Of a stretch of DNA of 64,000 nt, positions 11,498-23,392 are shown in pieces; the stretch's first letter is position 1; every line of letters begins with the position of its first letter. Below the pieces are notes generated by a model. It was not told the origin of the DNA. It worked only from the letters and a program-made list of their open reading frames with translations, and did no database searches. Origin of the DNA: Chlorops oryzae. Taxonomy: Eukaryota; Arthropoda; Insecta; Diptera; Chloropidae. Position numbers and translations under genes: made by a program. The stretch spans positions 141,993,434 through 142,057,433 of the forward strand of contig CM035806.1 of assembly GCA_020466095.1 (NCBI GenBank), given 5' to 3'.

Positions 11498-14030
11498 AGA
11501 TCGATTTAAAAAGAAAATTTAGACAATTTGACCAGACCAAATATAGGAATTTTCTATGCTCTTCGAGTACTTTCAGAAACTACAATAAAATTTTTGCTTA
11601 CATTCGATGACCTCAAAAATGTGTCACAGTGTAATCTTCTTTAAATTTCTGTACAAAACACTATCTATCGGCCATAAAAAATAAAAGATAAGAACCCAAA
11701 AGCGAAACATGGAAATAACAAAAATAAAAAAGAAAAATTAATTTTCGTACTTTTCGGGCTGTGAGCAATTTTATGAGATACTGTTTTTTTTTTTTTCTTC
11801 TCCCATTCACCAGACTTAACGTCGGTCTATATTCTCAGTATTCGGGCAGCATTTTAAAGCTTCTTCTTTGAAGCGAAACAATCCTATTTTATTTCTTCTT
11901 AAATCGTGATGCACTTAAAAAACGAACGTAATTAGAACTATATGAATTATGTCTCTACTCGGGTGTGCACTATAAACATACATTTGTATTTATATATGTA
12001 TATATAAGAACTAAGGTATGAGAGTATTCATACATCGTTATACAAAAGTTTCGAGGCACACAAATGGGCTTTGTTTTGCTCTTCGCTTCTGCGAATGATT
12101 GGGCGACTTTATGAAACATTTAACCTTTCTTGTCAGTTGAGTTGTGGGGAATGGTGATGGGGTGGGAGAGGGAGAGGGAGAGGGGAAGTTCAGGAACTTC
12201 GGGGAGGATCGGAAGAAGGGGTGAAAACAATTTGTTTGTGAAGACCGTATCGCCATACAACATTGCCGATGAACCTTCATTTTTAAGGCATTTACCAACA
12301 TCGAAATCGTGAGCTTGAAGCTACCTAGCAGGAAGAGTCATGCTTTACGGCTGCCGATGATGTAATGGACTATTTTGAATTCTCGAAAGCATGACATTTC
12401 CATACAGTAACATATCCATTGACAATGTCATGACGGTGGGTACGATAGAGACTTAGTGACTCTTTCTCTCTTTGGTCTTTGGTCTCTCGTCTCTGTTAGC
12501 AAAGTTTCTTTTTAGATTTTTTATTATAAAGCAGAGTAATGTAGAGAACAGCCTTCCTGTTGTTCTCCGTAGATCTCTTAAAAATTTCCATTCCACCGCT
12601 GGAATAATTTATAAGAATATTCTTGGAAATGAAGAGATCCCTTCTCCGATGACATATGATCGTTACGTAAATAATATGTCATCGATGATAATCTTCTGAA
12701 GGATATTTTCTGCTGGGTATCAATACACCTTTCTATATATATATACATAGATATATATATATGCGCCTTTGAGTTCCTGTGCTTGGTGCTTGTAAGTGCG
12801 ATGGAAAATGCATGCGAAGAGTGTCGTGAAGTTTTCCATGCTCTCAGCTTATTTTCCTGCTAGACAAGGTGTACATACGTAGGCCATGTTTTAGGTTAGC
12901 GTAGCTAAATGTCTAAAAATCGCTGCGACCAGAACACCGGAGCATGTGTGTGTGTTTGAATTTTGGCAATATTCCAAGGTGGCTGGCTGCTGCTACTGTC
13001 GAAATTTTTCCATGACACAGACCAAGATGCACGTTTATAAGCAATAGAAAAACATGGCCGTGGACGCAGCAACATCAGTAACAGCGGCCGAACTCCCCAT
13101 AAAATGAAGAGCGCATGCAAGGAGCGCTTGTGTTATCTTAATGGACATTACTGTGTGTCTGTGTGTGTGTGTGCGGTAAAACCGAACTCAGAATGCTGTC
13201 AGTGGAAATCGATTTGCACAACTGTTGGTTCCGTTCAGCGATCCAGCGCTTTTGGCCGTGTGATGTTTCCTTCGCGCGTGTCAATCTGGCTTTCGGTCGG
13301 TGCTTTGTTGCTTCCTTCGATTCTTTTAACTATCTTCACTCTTATGGCTGGCACACTCCAGCCAGCTCATCGTGCACTATACACTCAACTTCCGTTGGGA
13401 AGCCGTGTGTCTGCCATTTTGCTGCTAAAGCTCAGGAATGCCGTCGTTTCTCTTGAGGTTTATTGAGTCCTTTCGAAAGTGAAGCAAGTTTGGCTTCAAG
13501 TTGTTATTTATGATTTTTTTCACACAAAAAATTTTCTTTCTTTTTTCCATATTTTCATTTTTTTTTTTTTTTGGTTTTTTTTAATATTTTCTTTCCCTCT
13601 TTTCATTCGCCCAATTCAACAGATTCAGCGCGTTGAAAAACTTTCAATCGGCAATTGAGAAAAGTCGCGCAATTTCTGATCTTAAAAGATTCCTATTTTT
13701 GTTTTTTTTTTTTATGTTTTGGTTTTTTGTTTTAAAGTATAATATCTTAATAATAATATCCTGAAAATTTGAAGTGAATACAACAAATAATTTTCCATAC
13801 AAAATTTCGTTCATTCGAGTTCATTAAACCAAAAATGCAACAGAAAAAACTCCTTGTGATGGATTTTTTCGAAGACTCCAGAATTAAATTTTCCTGATCG
13901 ATATCAAAACAATACGAAAAAAGTTTGAGAAAAGTTGATTTTCTTTAATTTAATATATAATTTGCTCAAATCAGATAATTCATTGTTGGGTTCTGCCCGA
14001 AAAAGCTTCAATACCCCTTAAGAGAATTTC

Positions 14031-14062
<32 letters not shown>

Positions 14063-14174
14063 CCAAAAATCAATATCAATAAACGTTTTCATGAACTTTT
14101 TTTTCTGTTTCCAATTAAAATTAAAAAAATTTTAAGACTATAAAATGCCGCAAATCAGTGTAATGTTGGATTCC
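11498..14174. other. Gene-less stretch
   Basis: No supported gene. It contains T homopolymers near 11786-11796, 13559-13572 and 14047-14062, a GGGAGA run near 12164-12184, and TATA microsatellites near 12736-12762. Two overlapping open frames at 13104-13466 lack recognisable motifs and I do not call them genes. Confidence 0.45.
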
Positions 14175-14469
14175 ACAATGTGCCTACCGCCCACAAAGCA
14201 TACGAGACTGTTAGCGAACGACCTGCCAATAGCATACAAAGTATACGAGATTGTAGTCGAACCGCTTACCAATATCTTACAAAGTATACGAGATTGTAGG
14301 TGACCTGCCTACCAATAGTTTAGGTGTTGGTAGGCGTTCGCTCTAAAAAACGGCCACGCTCGAGAAAAAGTATACTAGGATGGTATATGAGGTCGTATGC
14401 ACTACCGCCTATGGTCTACGAAATGTGTTACGGTTCATTGCTTATGTAGGCAGATTTTAGGCCGCTGGG
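14175..14469 (+). mobile_element. 43-bp-repeat element, short copy
   Basis: Contains about three units of a 43-bp repeat with core ACAAAGTATACGAGACTG and CCTGCCTACCAATAG. A conserved non-repeat tail follows, with CTACAAAACGGCCACGCTCG-like and AGTATACTAGGATGGTATAT motifs, ending GGCCGCTGGG. The same tail follows the arrays at 27277-27927 (minus) and 40850-41290 (plus). The left end appears eroded. Non-coding. Confidence 0.75.
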
Positions 14470-14573
14470 TATCACGCCCAACGAATGAGCGAATTTCAAG
14501 CTCTTGACTATTAACATACATAATCAATTTTAATTACTAAATATTTGTTCGGGGTTAGGGTATTTGACCTTTG

Positions 14574-14821
14574 AAGCGGAGCCGCGAATAACGTTTTAAT
14601 TGACAAATTTTTTCAACCTCATTTTCGGACTTTCGCTTTTAATAATTCTTTAGCCCTTTAAGCTATCCCAAAAATATTGTTATTTGGTCAACTCTTGGGA
14701 CATTTCTCAATTCTTGTGGAACCTTAAAGAACCGAAGTGGCCTTGTAAGTACCTATTAAAAGGCATGGTAAAGCAAAACTGTGAAATTTGTCACTTGTAA
14801 CGTTATTCGCGGCTCCGCTTT
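14574..14821. mobile_element. Inverted-repeat element (AAGCGGAGCCGCG)
   Basis: AAGCGGAGCCGCGAATAACG at the left is repeated perfectly inverted at 14800-14821, with weaker similarity inward. The element is 248 bp, non-coding, and lacks a clear target duplication. A GAACCTT..AGAA.CGAAGTG motif occurs once inside it (about 14719) and once just outside (about 14839). Confidence 0.6.
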
Positions 14822-15543
14822 ATTTCTCAACGCTTCGGAACCTTCAAGAAGCGAAGTGACTACTTTGTTCGTACTGAATGGTATGAAAGATACAATTAAT
14901 TTTTTTCTTTTATAAAATCTGAAAAAAATATCCTGATGTTCGATAATTTTAAAAAAAATCTCCGATAAGGCATTAGATTATCTATAGGAAGTGCGGCAAA
15001 TACGGCCCATCACTAGCGTTTGTCTTCATAAAACGATCAATTCAACACGGATTCGTTTATATGTAGGTACATATATTTTCATTAGCAGTTCCTGCACAGT
15101 CTTCATGGGCCCACATTGTACATACAACGCATTGGATCTATGTTTCAGCTCCCTTATGTTGGGAGAACATGTCTCTTCTTTCTCTTCTTTCGCGAACTGG
15201 GTCAAATCAAACATCCATAACTTTTGCAATTATGAAATTTGTTTTTTTATTACCTATTATTTTTTTCCAAAATTTAGTGAAGTCATTACGTAATATTTTT
15301 CCATATGGAAAATAAAATTATTTACTTGCAAACAAAATTATTTAAAAATATAATTGTTTCATGTTTCCGACTTCTCCTAACATCTTAAAAAGCGATGGAA
15401 ATTAGTCACCTTAAAAGGGAAATTGCTGCCCATTGCATTAATAGGAAACAAACCCACAAACACAGACAATATAAAATCATGTTAAACCTCTTTTAAATGA
15501 GCCGAAATCAAGATGATTAATCAATTATGCACTCAATTGGAGT

Positions 15544-15576
<33 letters not shown>

Positions 15577-16064
15577 TGTGACTCAATTCGCATCAAAGTC
15601 CAATTTCATATGCAAGGAAATTCGTTGGCTTAAAAAGCACACACATGGACCTAAGTTCGCATCATGGCGAAAGCACAGGGGATTGCTTCAAAAGTTGAAA
15701 TGCTATTGTTATGTGTAAATAAAGGCGTTAAAATTGCACCCGCAACAAGGCAGAAGAGAATATGTAAAACGAATAAAGGCAAAACGAAAACACAAGAAAT
15801 TTAACATGAAAAGAAAAATTAACACAAAAAACAAAGGAACAACAACAAGAAGAAGAACAATGAAGAAAAAGAAGAAGAATAAAGCCAGAAGTGCTGGAAA
15901 AGTAAAAAGCCGCAGAAGGAAGTACCCTCGAGTCATAATCAACAAGCATGCCAAGTGAATATTATGCATGAATATGTGCTCCATATATGGGCCTGTGTGT
16001 GTGTGTATGGCCACGTGTAGAAATCCTAAGAATTACGAGTCTACTGCACGCAAGCACAACACAA
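14822..16064. other. Gene-less stretch with GT microsatellite
   Basis: No supported gene. (GT)n spans about 15546-15574. The A-rich region 15734-15958 gives a Lys/Arg-rich open frame of 74 codons that looks like compositional noise. Confidence 0.45.
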
Positions 16065-16069
16065 CGACG

Positions 16070-17185
16070 CACAGTGGGATTTCGAGTAAAAAAGCCCTAA
16101 CTTTGGACCATTCAAATTCAAAATTGTTTTAATGAAGCTTAAATATGATACATAGTTAAGTTCAACTAAGGAGAATTAATATTTGTTTTACACAGAAATA
16201 TGTAAATACTTAATACATATGCAAAGATATGGACCAGAGGCACAAAATTATTTTCCAAAGAAAAAACATCAAATTTTCGTGAAATTTTGTGGTATTTAGA
16301 GAGTTTAGACAGTTTTGGACAAAAACTCAACACCTTGTTCCTTTTGGACCCGTTTGGAACTAGACCCAAACTAGACCAGTTGTAATCAGTATTTTGAAAA
16401 CACTTTATCATCAAAATTCTTAGAATTTCCTATTAAAAAATGAATAAAATGGCCACAATTTTTAAGAGAACATCACATTTTTGACTTCAAAGCTAACAAA
16501 AAAAAAATTAATTAAAAATAAAAAAAATTTAAAAAAAAAGGGCCACGATGTTACCTCGGGACATCAATTTCTTTTAAAAAACATGTTTTTTTTCTCGGAT
16601 GATCCGTTAACCCTCAATCGTGTTCACCACAAAACAACTTCTTTTCAAGGCGCCTCCGGAGAATCGCTGCCATGGATATATTTATCGATAAAAGTTAAGC
16701 TATAAGATTTATTTGAAATAAATACACCAACATTATTCATGTCTCCACAAAAAAATCATAAAAACGCGCCTTTTTCGGCTTAAAAAACTATATCGTCCCC
16801 TTAAAAAAGTCAAAAGAAACCGATAAAATTTTGCGTTGTGATATGAAAAATATATTTAACATACTTTTAGGTTAAGCGTTTGTAATGACATTCATGGGTG
16901 GTGATCATGTCCAATTTTGATGAAACTTTCAGGATCTTTTTCTCTTATTGATAGTAAGCTTTGTGGAAAAAATTCTGATGAAAGGAATAAAAAACTATAT
17001 ACATATATATATATATATGTATTTATACGTCAATTCGGGTTATACATATAAGTGGTGATCGGTGGGCGTGGCAGATGTGTTTTCTTAGTTTTATTGAAAT
17101 AAGTCTCGGCACCAAGTTCCATTGTTCTGTGAGCACTCCTTATAAGAAGTTTTGGCACTCAAATGGATGAAGGGCTCCCACTGTG
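16070..17185. mobile_element. Transib-like non-autonomous transposon 1
   Basis: Ends are CACAGTGGGA and, inverted, TCCCACTGTG, flanked by perfect 5-bp CGACG duplications at 16065-16069 and 17186-17190. Transib transposons, relatives of the RAG1 recombinase source, make GC-rich 5-bp duplications and have termini beginning CAC, close to the recombination-signal heptamer CACAGTG. Reading inward, the left heptamer is followed after 11 bases by AAAAAAGCC. The right heptamer is followed after 23 bases by CCAAAACTT. No transposase coding sequence remains in the 1116 bp. Confidence 0.7.
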
Positions 17186-17190
17186 CGACG

Positions 17191-18694
17191 TAAAAGCTAT
17201 GGCGGCGGAAAGCAAAAGTGTGAGAGAGAGAATGTGAAAAAAGCAACATTGCAACGAACGGCATGGCATGTTGGCACACGCTTATCTAGCTATCTACATA
17301 CTAACATCCTTTCGCACTTTTACTAGTCGAAGGACAACAACAATAACAAAACCAGCAACGTTCGAATTGAGCTCGCGCGCGCAACAGGACAAAACCAAAA
17401 TAAAACAGGATAAATAACACAGACCTCTTTTCCTCTTTGATTCAAATTAGAGAATTCTACTCATGGGATGTACTTATTTCATGTGAAAACATTTATTAAA
17501 CATTTACACACACACACACACGCGCGAAGCCATACATACATACATACATGTGCGGTTGAGAAGAGAAAAAAATTGCTTCGTGTATAAAATGAATCGTTTT
17601 CGCGTTTGTTCATCCGAATCTTAAACGCGTCCGAGGAAAGTCCGCTTGATCATATCTATATATGTATGTATGTTTGTATGTATGTATGTTTGTATGCATG
17701 TATGTTTGTATGCATGTATGCGTGTATGTATGTATGTATGTATGTATGTATGAGGAGAAAACGTTCGAACGCAAGTATGGATTTGTGTTCAGGGTGTTAG
17801 TCCAAACAATTAAAGAGAAATACAATCGAATATAAGGCAAAGCGGTGAGTTCTCCATAACTGTAATGGAAACTCCTTTCAATAGATTATTATCGAGCTAA
17901 TCGAGCGAACCAATCATTTCAAGATTAAATTACCGACTCCAATTGCAAGCATAATTCCATTGTTATTGAAAACACATATGAATGTATGTATGTATGTATG
18001 TATGTGCGTGGAAAAATATACCTACTGGCTCCGCCTAAATTCGGTTAAAATTCCAATCGATGATAGTTCAATTCTTTAGATATTTTCGAACGTGTTATTT
18101 TCATGATGTTTTGATTTACCTACATATGTGCACGTATGTACATATATGTATAATAAAACCATACCATGTGATGTTAAATACAGTAATGATACCTGCAATT
18201 ACCACATAATTAAGAGAGCACTATGACCATAAGGATATATGAAGGAAATGATGTATGCCGGATATTGAGTGCGTGTGCGATGGGTTGAATACGCTAGTTT
18301 ACATCAAAATGCACTTTTCTTATGGACTTTGGACTCACTCCTAAATACGAAAAAAAATATTTCAAGAATGTTTGATAGAACTGTTTTGTTTTTTATATTG
18401 AGTTTTGAAAAAAAAAATATTTTTTGAATTTTTTGAAAATTTTTTTAAATATTTTTTTTTAATTTTAAAAAAATTTTTTATTTTTATTTTTTATTAATAA
18501 TTTTCTACAGCTTTGGATTCCCTCCCTCCTTAGGTGAGTTTCAGTGAGACTTTTTCGCACTCGATTTGGCGATTTGGTGAGATTTTCTCGACCCCCTCGC
18601 CCCCTAGTTTTTTTGACGTAATTAATGGCTGTCGCCAAAGGGTATTGCAGCTTTTTCGGCGACATCTCGACAGTGCATTTATTATATATATATA
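17191..18694. other. Gene-less stretch with TATG microsatellites
   Basis: No supported gene. CA repeats lie at about 17507-17522 and TATG-type tetranucleotide repeats at 17657-17752 and near 17983-18004. Very AT-rich sequence spans about 18340-18510. A TA tract at about 18682-18700 abuts the 3' end of the LINE fragment. Confidence 0.5.
17657..17752. repeat. TATG-type tetranucleotide microsatellite
   Basis: About 95 bp of ATGT/TATG repeats with TTTG, GCATG and CGTG interruptions. It gives Met-Tyr-Val-Cys open frames of no meaning. Confidence 0.9.
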
Positions 18695-19820
18695 TATATT
18701 AGGTTGGTGCGGCAGCTTATAGCTCACGTAGGCTCACAGATAGGCCCTTTGTGGTACCATAGAGACACGACTATCCCCCCTTTCTACTTCCTATAGAAGC
18801 CAATTTGACTTCCTGATGAGCCGCGCGATGTCTAAAATTTTGATTTCTGACAGTTCGGTAAGGCTGGTCAGAAAGGTGTGTCCCAGTAGAGACAGTCTTT
18901 TTGACGCTAAGGCCGGGCACTGACACAGGAGGTGGAGAATAGATTCCTCCTCTTCTTCCGAGCGACAGCTCCGGCAAAAGTCATTGTATGGGGCTCTCAG
19001 CCTTGCGGCATGTCTGCCGAACAGGCAGTGGCCGGTGAGAACTGATACCGTCTTATGGATGGAGGTGTTGCTGAGTTTCACCAGGTCCTTGGATCGTCTC
19101 TTATTCAGAGCTGGCCAGGTTTGTCTAGTGATCCCGCAGAAATATTCTTCGACCCAAAGCTTGTTTGCCAGGTCGAGATATTCTTCTTTTATGCGGAATT
19201 TCACTGTAGCCAGTGGGATTCCTATGTTGGAAAAGGAGGTCTCTGGAAGCGATGTGCCCATCTTAGCAAGTTCATCGGCCTTGCAGTTTCCTTCAGTGTC
19301 TCTGTGCCCCGGTACCCAACAAATGGATACCGCTGAATGTTCCGGTTTCTCGTTAAGAGATTTCCGGCATTCTTGGACAAGTTTTGATGTGGACTCCAGT
19401 CCGCAATCAAAGGATTTGATAGCCGCCTGGTTGTCGGTGAAAATGTAAATATTCCTGCCAAATATCATGCCTAGCGGCGTGGTTAATGGCCATGACCTCC
19501 GCTTGAAATACACTGCAGTGGTCAAGCAGACGGAGGGCTAAACTAAGGTTTAAGCCGCTAGAATAGATACCGCACCCTACCCTTGAGTCGAGTTTAGAGC
19601 CATCAGTATAAATTTCAATTGCGTCCCGGCTGATTTGTAGACCATCGCACCACTCCTCCCTGCTCGGTATGCGGGTGGTATATCCGCATTTGAAGCAGAG
19701 CGAAGGGATGCGATAGTCCACATCAGTCGGGATTCTGAAATCTTTTGTCAAGATTTGTGAGTGACCAGTGTCTGTTCTGGTCCATCGGCAGACGGTGTTC
19801 AATCGCGCAGATGGGAATGT
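18695..19820 (-). mobile_element. 5'-truncated non-LTR retrotransposon (RNase H type)
   Basis: On the minus strand the fragment begins inside ORF2, carries an RNase H domain and a C-terminal cysteine/histidine knuckle, and ends in a short 3' UTR against a TA tract. Truncation at the 5' end is usual for LINEs. RNase H in ORF2 places it among I, LOA, R1-like or related clades rather than typical Jockey; I cannot separate these without the reverse transcriptase, which is absent. Confidence 0.85.
18791..19802 (-). pseudogene. LINE ORF2 RNase H and C-terminal knuckle, frameshifted
   Basis: The upstream frame (19802 down to about 19465) has IEIYTDGSKLDSRVGCGIY and FQAEVMAINHAA. After a frame change near 19465 the second frame continues NIYIFTDNQAAIKS and WVPGHRDTEGNCKADELAK, ending at 18791. 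These are the RNase H motifs with catalytic residues D (TDGS), E (AE), D (TDNQAA) and the late H/D (GHRDTEGN...ADELA). A downstream CRSCRSEEEEESILHLLCQC segment is a C-x2-C...H-x4-C knuckle seen at LINE C-termini. The domain order is intact apart from the frameshift, which kills the copy. Confidence 0.85.
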
Positions 19821-20640
19821 CGGTTAGAAATGAAAAACTCCATATAAAAAAAGCTTGGGAAGCTCTTGACAGAAATTTCAAGCGGCATTTTTGACGGCTG
19901 GCCGCAGTTCAGAAAAAAAAAGTATCATAATATTTGAGCGCTTTTTTGCCTAAAAATGCACATCGGAACCCAGGCTTTCCTAGCAGAAATAATTGAAGTT
20001 GAATTGGTTTCTCGCAGAAAAGTGACAGTTGTCAGATGTCAAAATAGTTTGAAGGTGGTTTAATAATACTTCCAAATAAGTTTCCAACACGAAATTCAAA
20101 CTCAAATTGAAATTTATGCCGCCAGGGCTGTTTAGAATGTTTTTTTACAATACCTTTTTTTCTCGTCGAAATAGCCTAGGAATTTCCGTGGGTTTTTCTG
20201 ACCGAACTGAAGTGAAGCGAAATCGGTAACGCACGAAAATCGAATGACATCGCTGTGTTTAAAATAAGGCATTCTGTAAAGGGTGGCTCGCATGAGTTTC
20301 TTGTAGAAAAATTCAGATTTTTACAGCTGCGATAATTCTAGTTCCGAATGAGAGCAATAATTTTTTTTCAATTTTAATTTTTGGTTTTCATTTTATGCGC
20401 TTTTTGGTGGGTGCTGTTGGCTCAGGGGATAGTGTACATACACCGAGAGAAATAACAACAGTTAAATCAACTACTTAGAACAGTTCAAGTAAGAGTGGTC
20501 AAATAAACTGTATTCCGCGTTAAATGCACTGAAAAAGGCAGTCAAATGAACAGTTCAAAAACAGTTACTTTTTATGTTCAAATTCGCTTTCGTTCACTTA
20601 GACCTATAAGTACCTATAAGTTCGCATTCTGATCAACCGT
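19821..20640. other. Gene-less stretch
   Basis: I see no gene. CACCGAGAGAAATAAC near 20452 resembles the CACAGAGAAAAAAATAAC end of the element at 24642, but no matching right end was found. Confidence 0.4.
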
Positions 20641-20643
20641 CTC

Positions 20644-21030
20644 CGGAGGTTTCGATAGCTCAGTGCTATAAACTGTTACTCGACAGTCGTGAGCTTCGTG
20701 GTTCTATCCCTGCTGGCGGCGGGAATTTTTCTGAATTTTTTTTTTAATTACAGTTTTTTTTTGTTCAGAGTGTAGTTGTTTTGGAAGACCAAAATTTTCT
20801 CCTAAATTTTTAAGGTTTTATTTTATTAAATTTTTTTTTTAATGGTTCATTTTCAAGCAAAAAATTTTGGGAGTGAAACAATTCCTTAAGCACGTTCCCC
20901 AAAACTTGAGCAACCATAAACTCAAGTGAGCATTTTGACCAACAAATTAAATTCGTTCGTTTAGCGTAACGGTTAAGACGTTCGGCCAGCGAAGTGGAGG
21001 TCAGCGGTTCAAGGCTCGGTCGAGGCGAGA
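20644..21030 (+). other. Two tRNA-like segments with Pol III box motifs
   Basis: At about 20656-20722 a TAGCTCAGTGCTA (A-box-like) is followed by GGTTCTATCCC (B-box-like). At about 20958-21030 TTAGCGTAACGGTTA is followed by GGTTCAAGGCTC. Neither folds convincingly into a full cloverleaf by eye, and neither is followed by a T-run at once. They may be tRNA pseudogenes or tRNA-derived SINE heads. Confidence 0.3.
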
Positions 21031-22726
21031 AAATTTAAAGAGATGAAAGAGAAAAAGATTTTAATAGATAAAATATAATAATTCAATAAAAAAAAACATA
21101 TTAATAAAAGAAGATTTAAAAAAAGTCAAAGCAAAAAATAAATTATTTTTTCCCAGTCGCTGGTGACAGTTGATTTAACCGCGAGACAGTTATATCAACC
21201 ATCAGGTAGTTATATCCGTATTGACTGTGTTTGTACTGTTGAGTTGAACGCTACTGTACATAAGTTAACATTTAACGGTGAACTCGGTTATTTTATGATT
21301 CCGAGCCAGAATCCGAGTATGTGTGTTCGAATACCGCTCGACGAAAAATCTTCAAAGGTTTTTTTAGGTACCACCGAATAGTGGGCCCCGTATCGCCTTA
21401 AAGACTAACTAACAAGATACAGCGACTACTAGTCGGTGGTTCCTGGCAAGTCCACCGATGAAGTTAAAATTTGCCGTTTGGAGTCGGCATTAAACTGTAG
21501 ATCATTCTCATCCTTTTAAAGCGATACAGACAGCGACAGGTCCGGTTGTCAGAAAAATTTCGTCACATTATTAAGACCACCACAAAGCAAGTACCCCGTT
21601 GTAAACGCGATTAATAATCGCTAAGAAGAAGATTTCATGGATTTTTGTTTTTGAGAATGAACCTCAAAACCTCATAAAGCTAATTTAGATTTGAGTAATT
21701 TCACAGGACATGAGACTCAATCGGCAGTAGGGAAGAAAATCTTTTCCATCTTCCAGATTCATTTACTCAGGCATTTTTATTTTATTGTGAATTATCAAAT
21801 AGTCCATTCGGCTTTGTCTTAGTAGTTGATTAAGAGAATGAATTCTTCAATTCAGGCATGGAATGGAATGTATAGCTTTCATATAAAGGCTTAAAATTTA
21901 AGGATTCTCATATTATATTTATTTAGAGATTCATAGAGGTTTTCCCGATATAAATACAAAGGTATTCTTTTTTCTTCAATGGGAAAACAAAATAAAATAT
22001 TAAAAATCCTTCAAAAAACAAACAAAAAAAAAAAAAAAAAAACAAAACAGCAAAAAAAAAATAAAAATAAAAAAACAGCAAAAAAAACAACAAATCAACA
22101 AAAAAATTTCGTATCTCTAGAAACTTGGCGCGCAGTAACATGCTCTCGTTCTGAAATACATTTTGAAAATAACAGTCTAAGTGCCGTGCGAGGACATCAG
22201 TCGTTTCGTTTCGTTAAATTTTCGTCAACTTTTCGATAAGATTTATGTTAAGGAAGAGAGCAAAAACAGACTCTCTTAATTTTTCTACCCAACAAGAACG
22301 GTTTTCTCTTGCGCCAGTCAATGCACTAAACTGGACGATTATCGCAAAACGTTTCATTAACGTATGGAGCATGCAATGCAGAATGGTAAAACTGTTGGGC
22401 CCTTATACATTTGAGGTAATTTTAGTAAAATCGGGCAACATGCAATGGATTTTTTTTTTTTTTTTTTTTTTTTGAATAGCAAAAGTTTTTATATTTTATT
22501 TTTATTATTTTCATAAATATTGTTGAGAAAAGAATTGAAGCGATTTTAGAGAAATTTTTCTCCGATTTATTTCGATATACTTATTAAGGGTAGGTAATTT
22601 ACAAGTGAAGTTATTTTTCTTCTTATAGGTAAAAATTGGGAAATATTAAATAAATTGTTGCGCATAATATTGATATTCGTCTCGGTTGAGTCTTTTTATT
22701 ATTATATATATTTTTTTTTAATACAG
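21031..22726. other. Gene-less AT-rich stretch
   Basis: No supported gene. A-rich (about 22016-22100) and T-rich (22450-22473) tracts produce Lys/Asn open frames. TCAGTCGTTTCGTTTCG near 22198 resembles an insect initiator, but there is no linked open frame. Confidence 0.4.
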
Positions 22727-22728
22727 TA

Positions 22729-22856
22729 GTATTCCCCGGATACAAGCACCTTTCAAAATTCACAAAAAATAGTGCTTATCAGCGGGCTCTTGCATGAAAA
22801 TCGCCGGATATAAGCAGGGAATTCTTATATCTGGGGTGCATATATCCGGGGAATAC
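22729..22856. mobile_element. MITE (GTATTCCCCGGATA ends)
   Basis: GTATTCCCCGGATA at the left and TATCCGGGGAATAC at the right are inverted, flanked by TA at 22727-22728 and 22857-22858. At 128 bp with a TA target it fits a Tc1/mariner or pogo-type element. Confidence 0.8.
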
Positions 22857-23392
22857 TATATTTTTCTTTTTCTTGTTAAGGCAGAAAGGAAAACTATGAA
22901 AGCAGAATGATGATATTACCAGATTACCAGCGACTATTGCGCTTAACTTTGGGAACAGATTGAGCCACAGACCGTAGTTATAGCTAATCGGGTCTCGGAC
23001 GAGTTGTTATAGACCTAATCTTCTGAAGGACCTAAACACTTTCACACCGTGTGTGGTCGGAATGCATTCAAGTTAAGGTCACACTCAACCCACGTTAAGG
23101 ACTTCAAAAATAGTGCGATACGAATGGTTTTCTTCCTTGATTCAGCGAAGGACGAGATAGCCGAGAGGGCCCAAATAAAGTTGCGGTGTGACTTTAGGCA
23201 TTTAGTAGGTACATACATACAGCATATGTATGTATATCAGTTATGCCAAATGACTTTCCTTTCAAAGTGGAACATTTTTTTTTTCCAAAAAATGCGGAAC
23301 AAAATTTAATAGATTTTTTTATGAGGAAAAATATTTAAAGCCCATTCCGGCATTACAAATAAGTATATTCCTAAATCACTTTTCTGCATATT

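Noticed and set aside
13104..13466. 120-codon frame with a hydrophobic stretch (possible membrane protein)
   Set aside because: A second open frame overlaps it fully and GT-rich sequence drives part of it; no family features.
15734..15958. 74-codon Lys/Arg-rich frame, resembling a basic nuclear protein
   Set aside because: A-rich composition explains it and an opposite-strand frame covers the same bases.
18984..19448. 154-codon plus-strand frame
   Set aside because: Antisense shadow of the LINE RNase H coding sequence.
20452..21170. Another CACAG-type element from CACCGAGAGAAATAAC to a right end near 21166
   Set aside because: The proposed right end does not match well and no 2-bp duplication is present.
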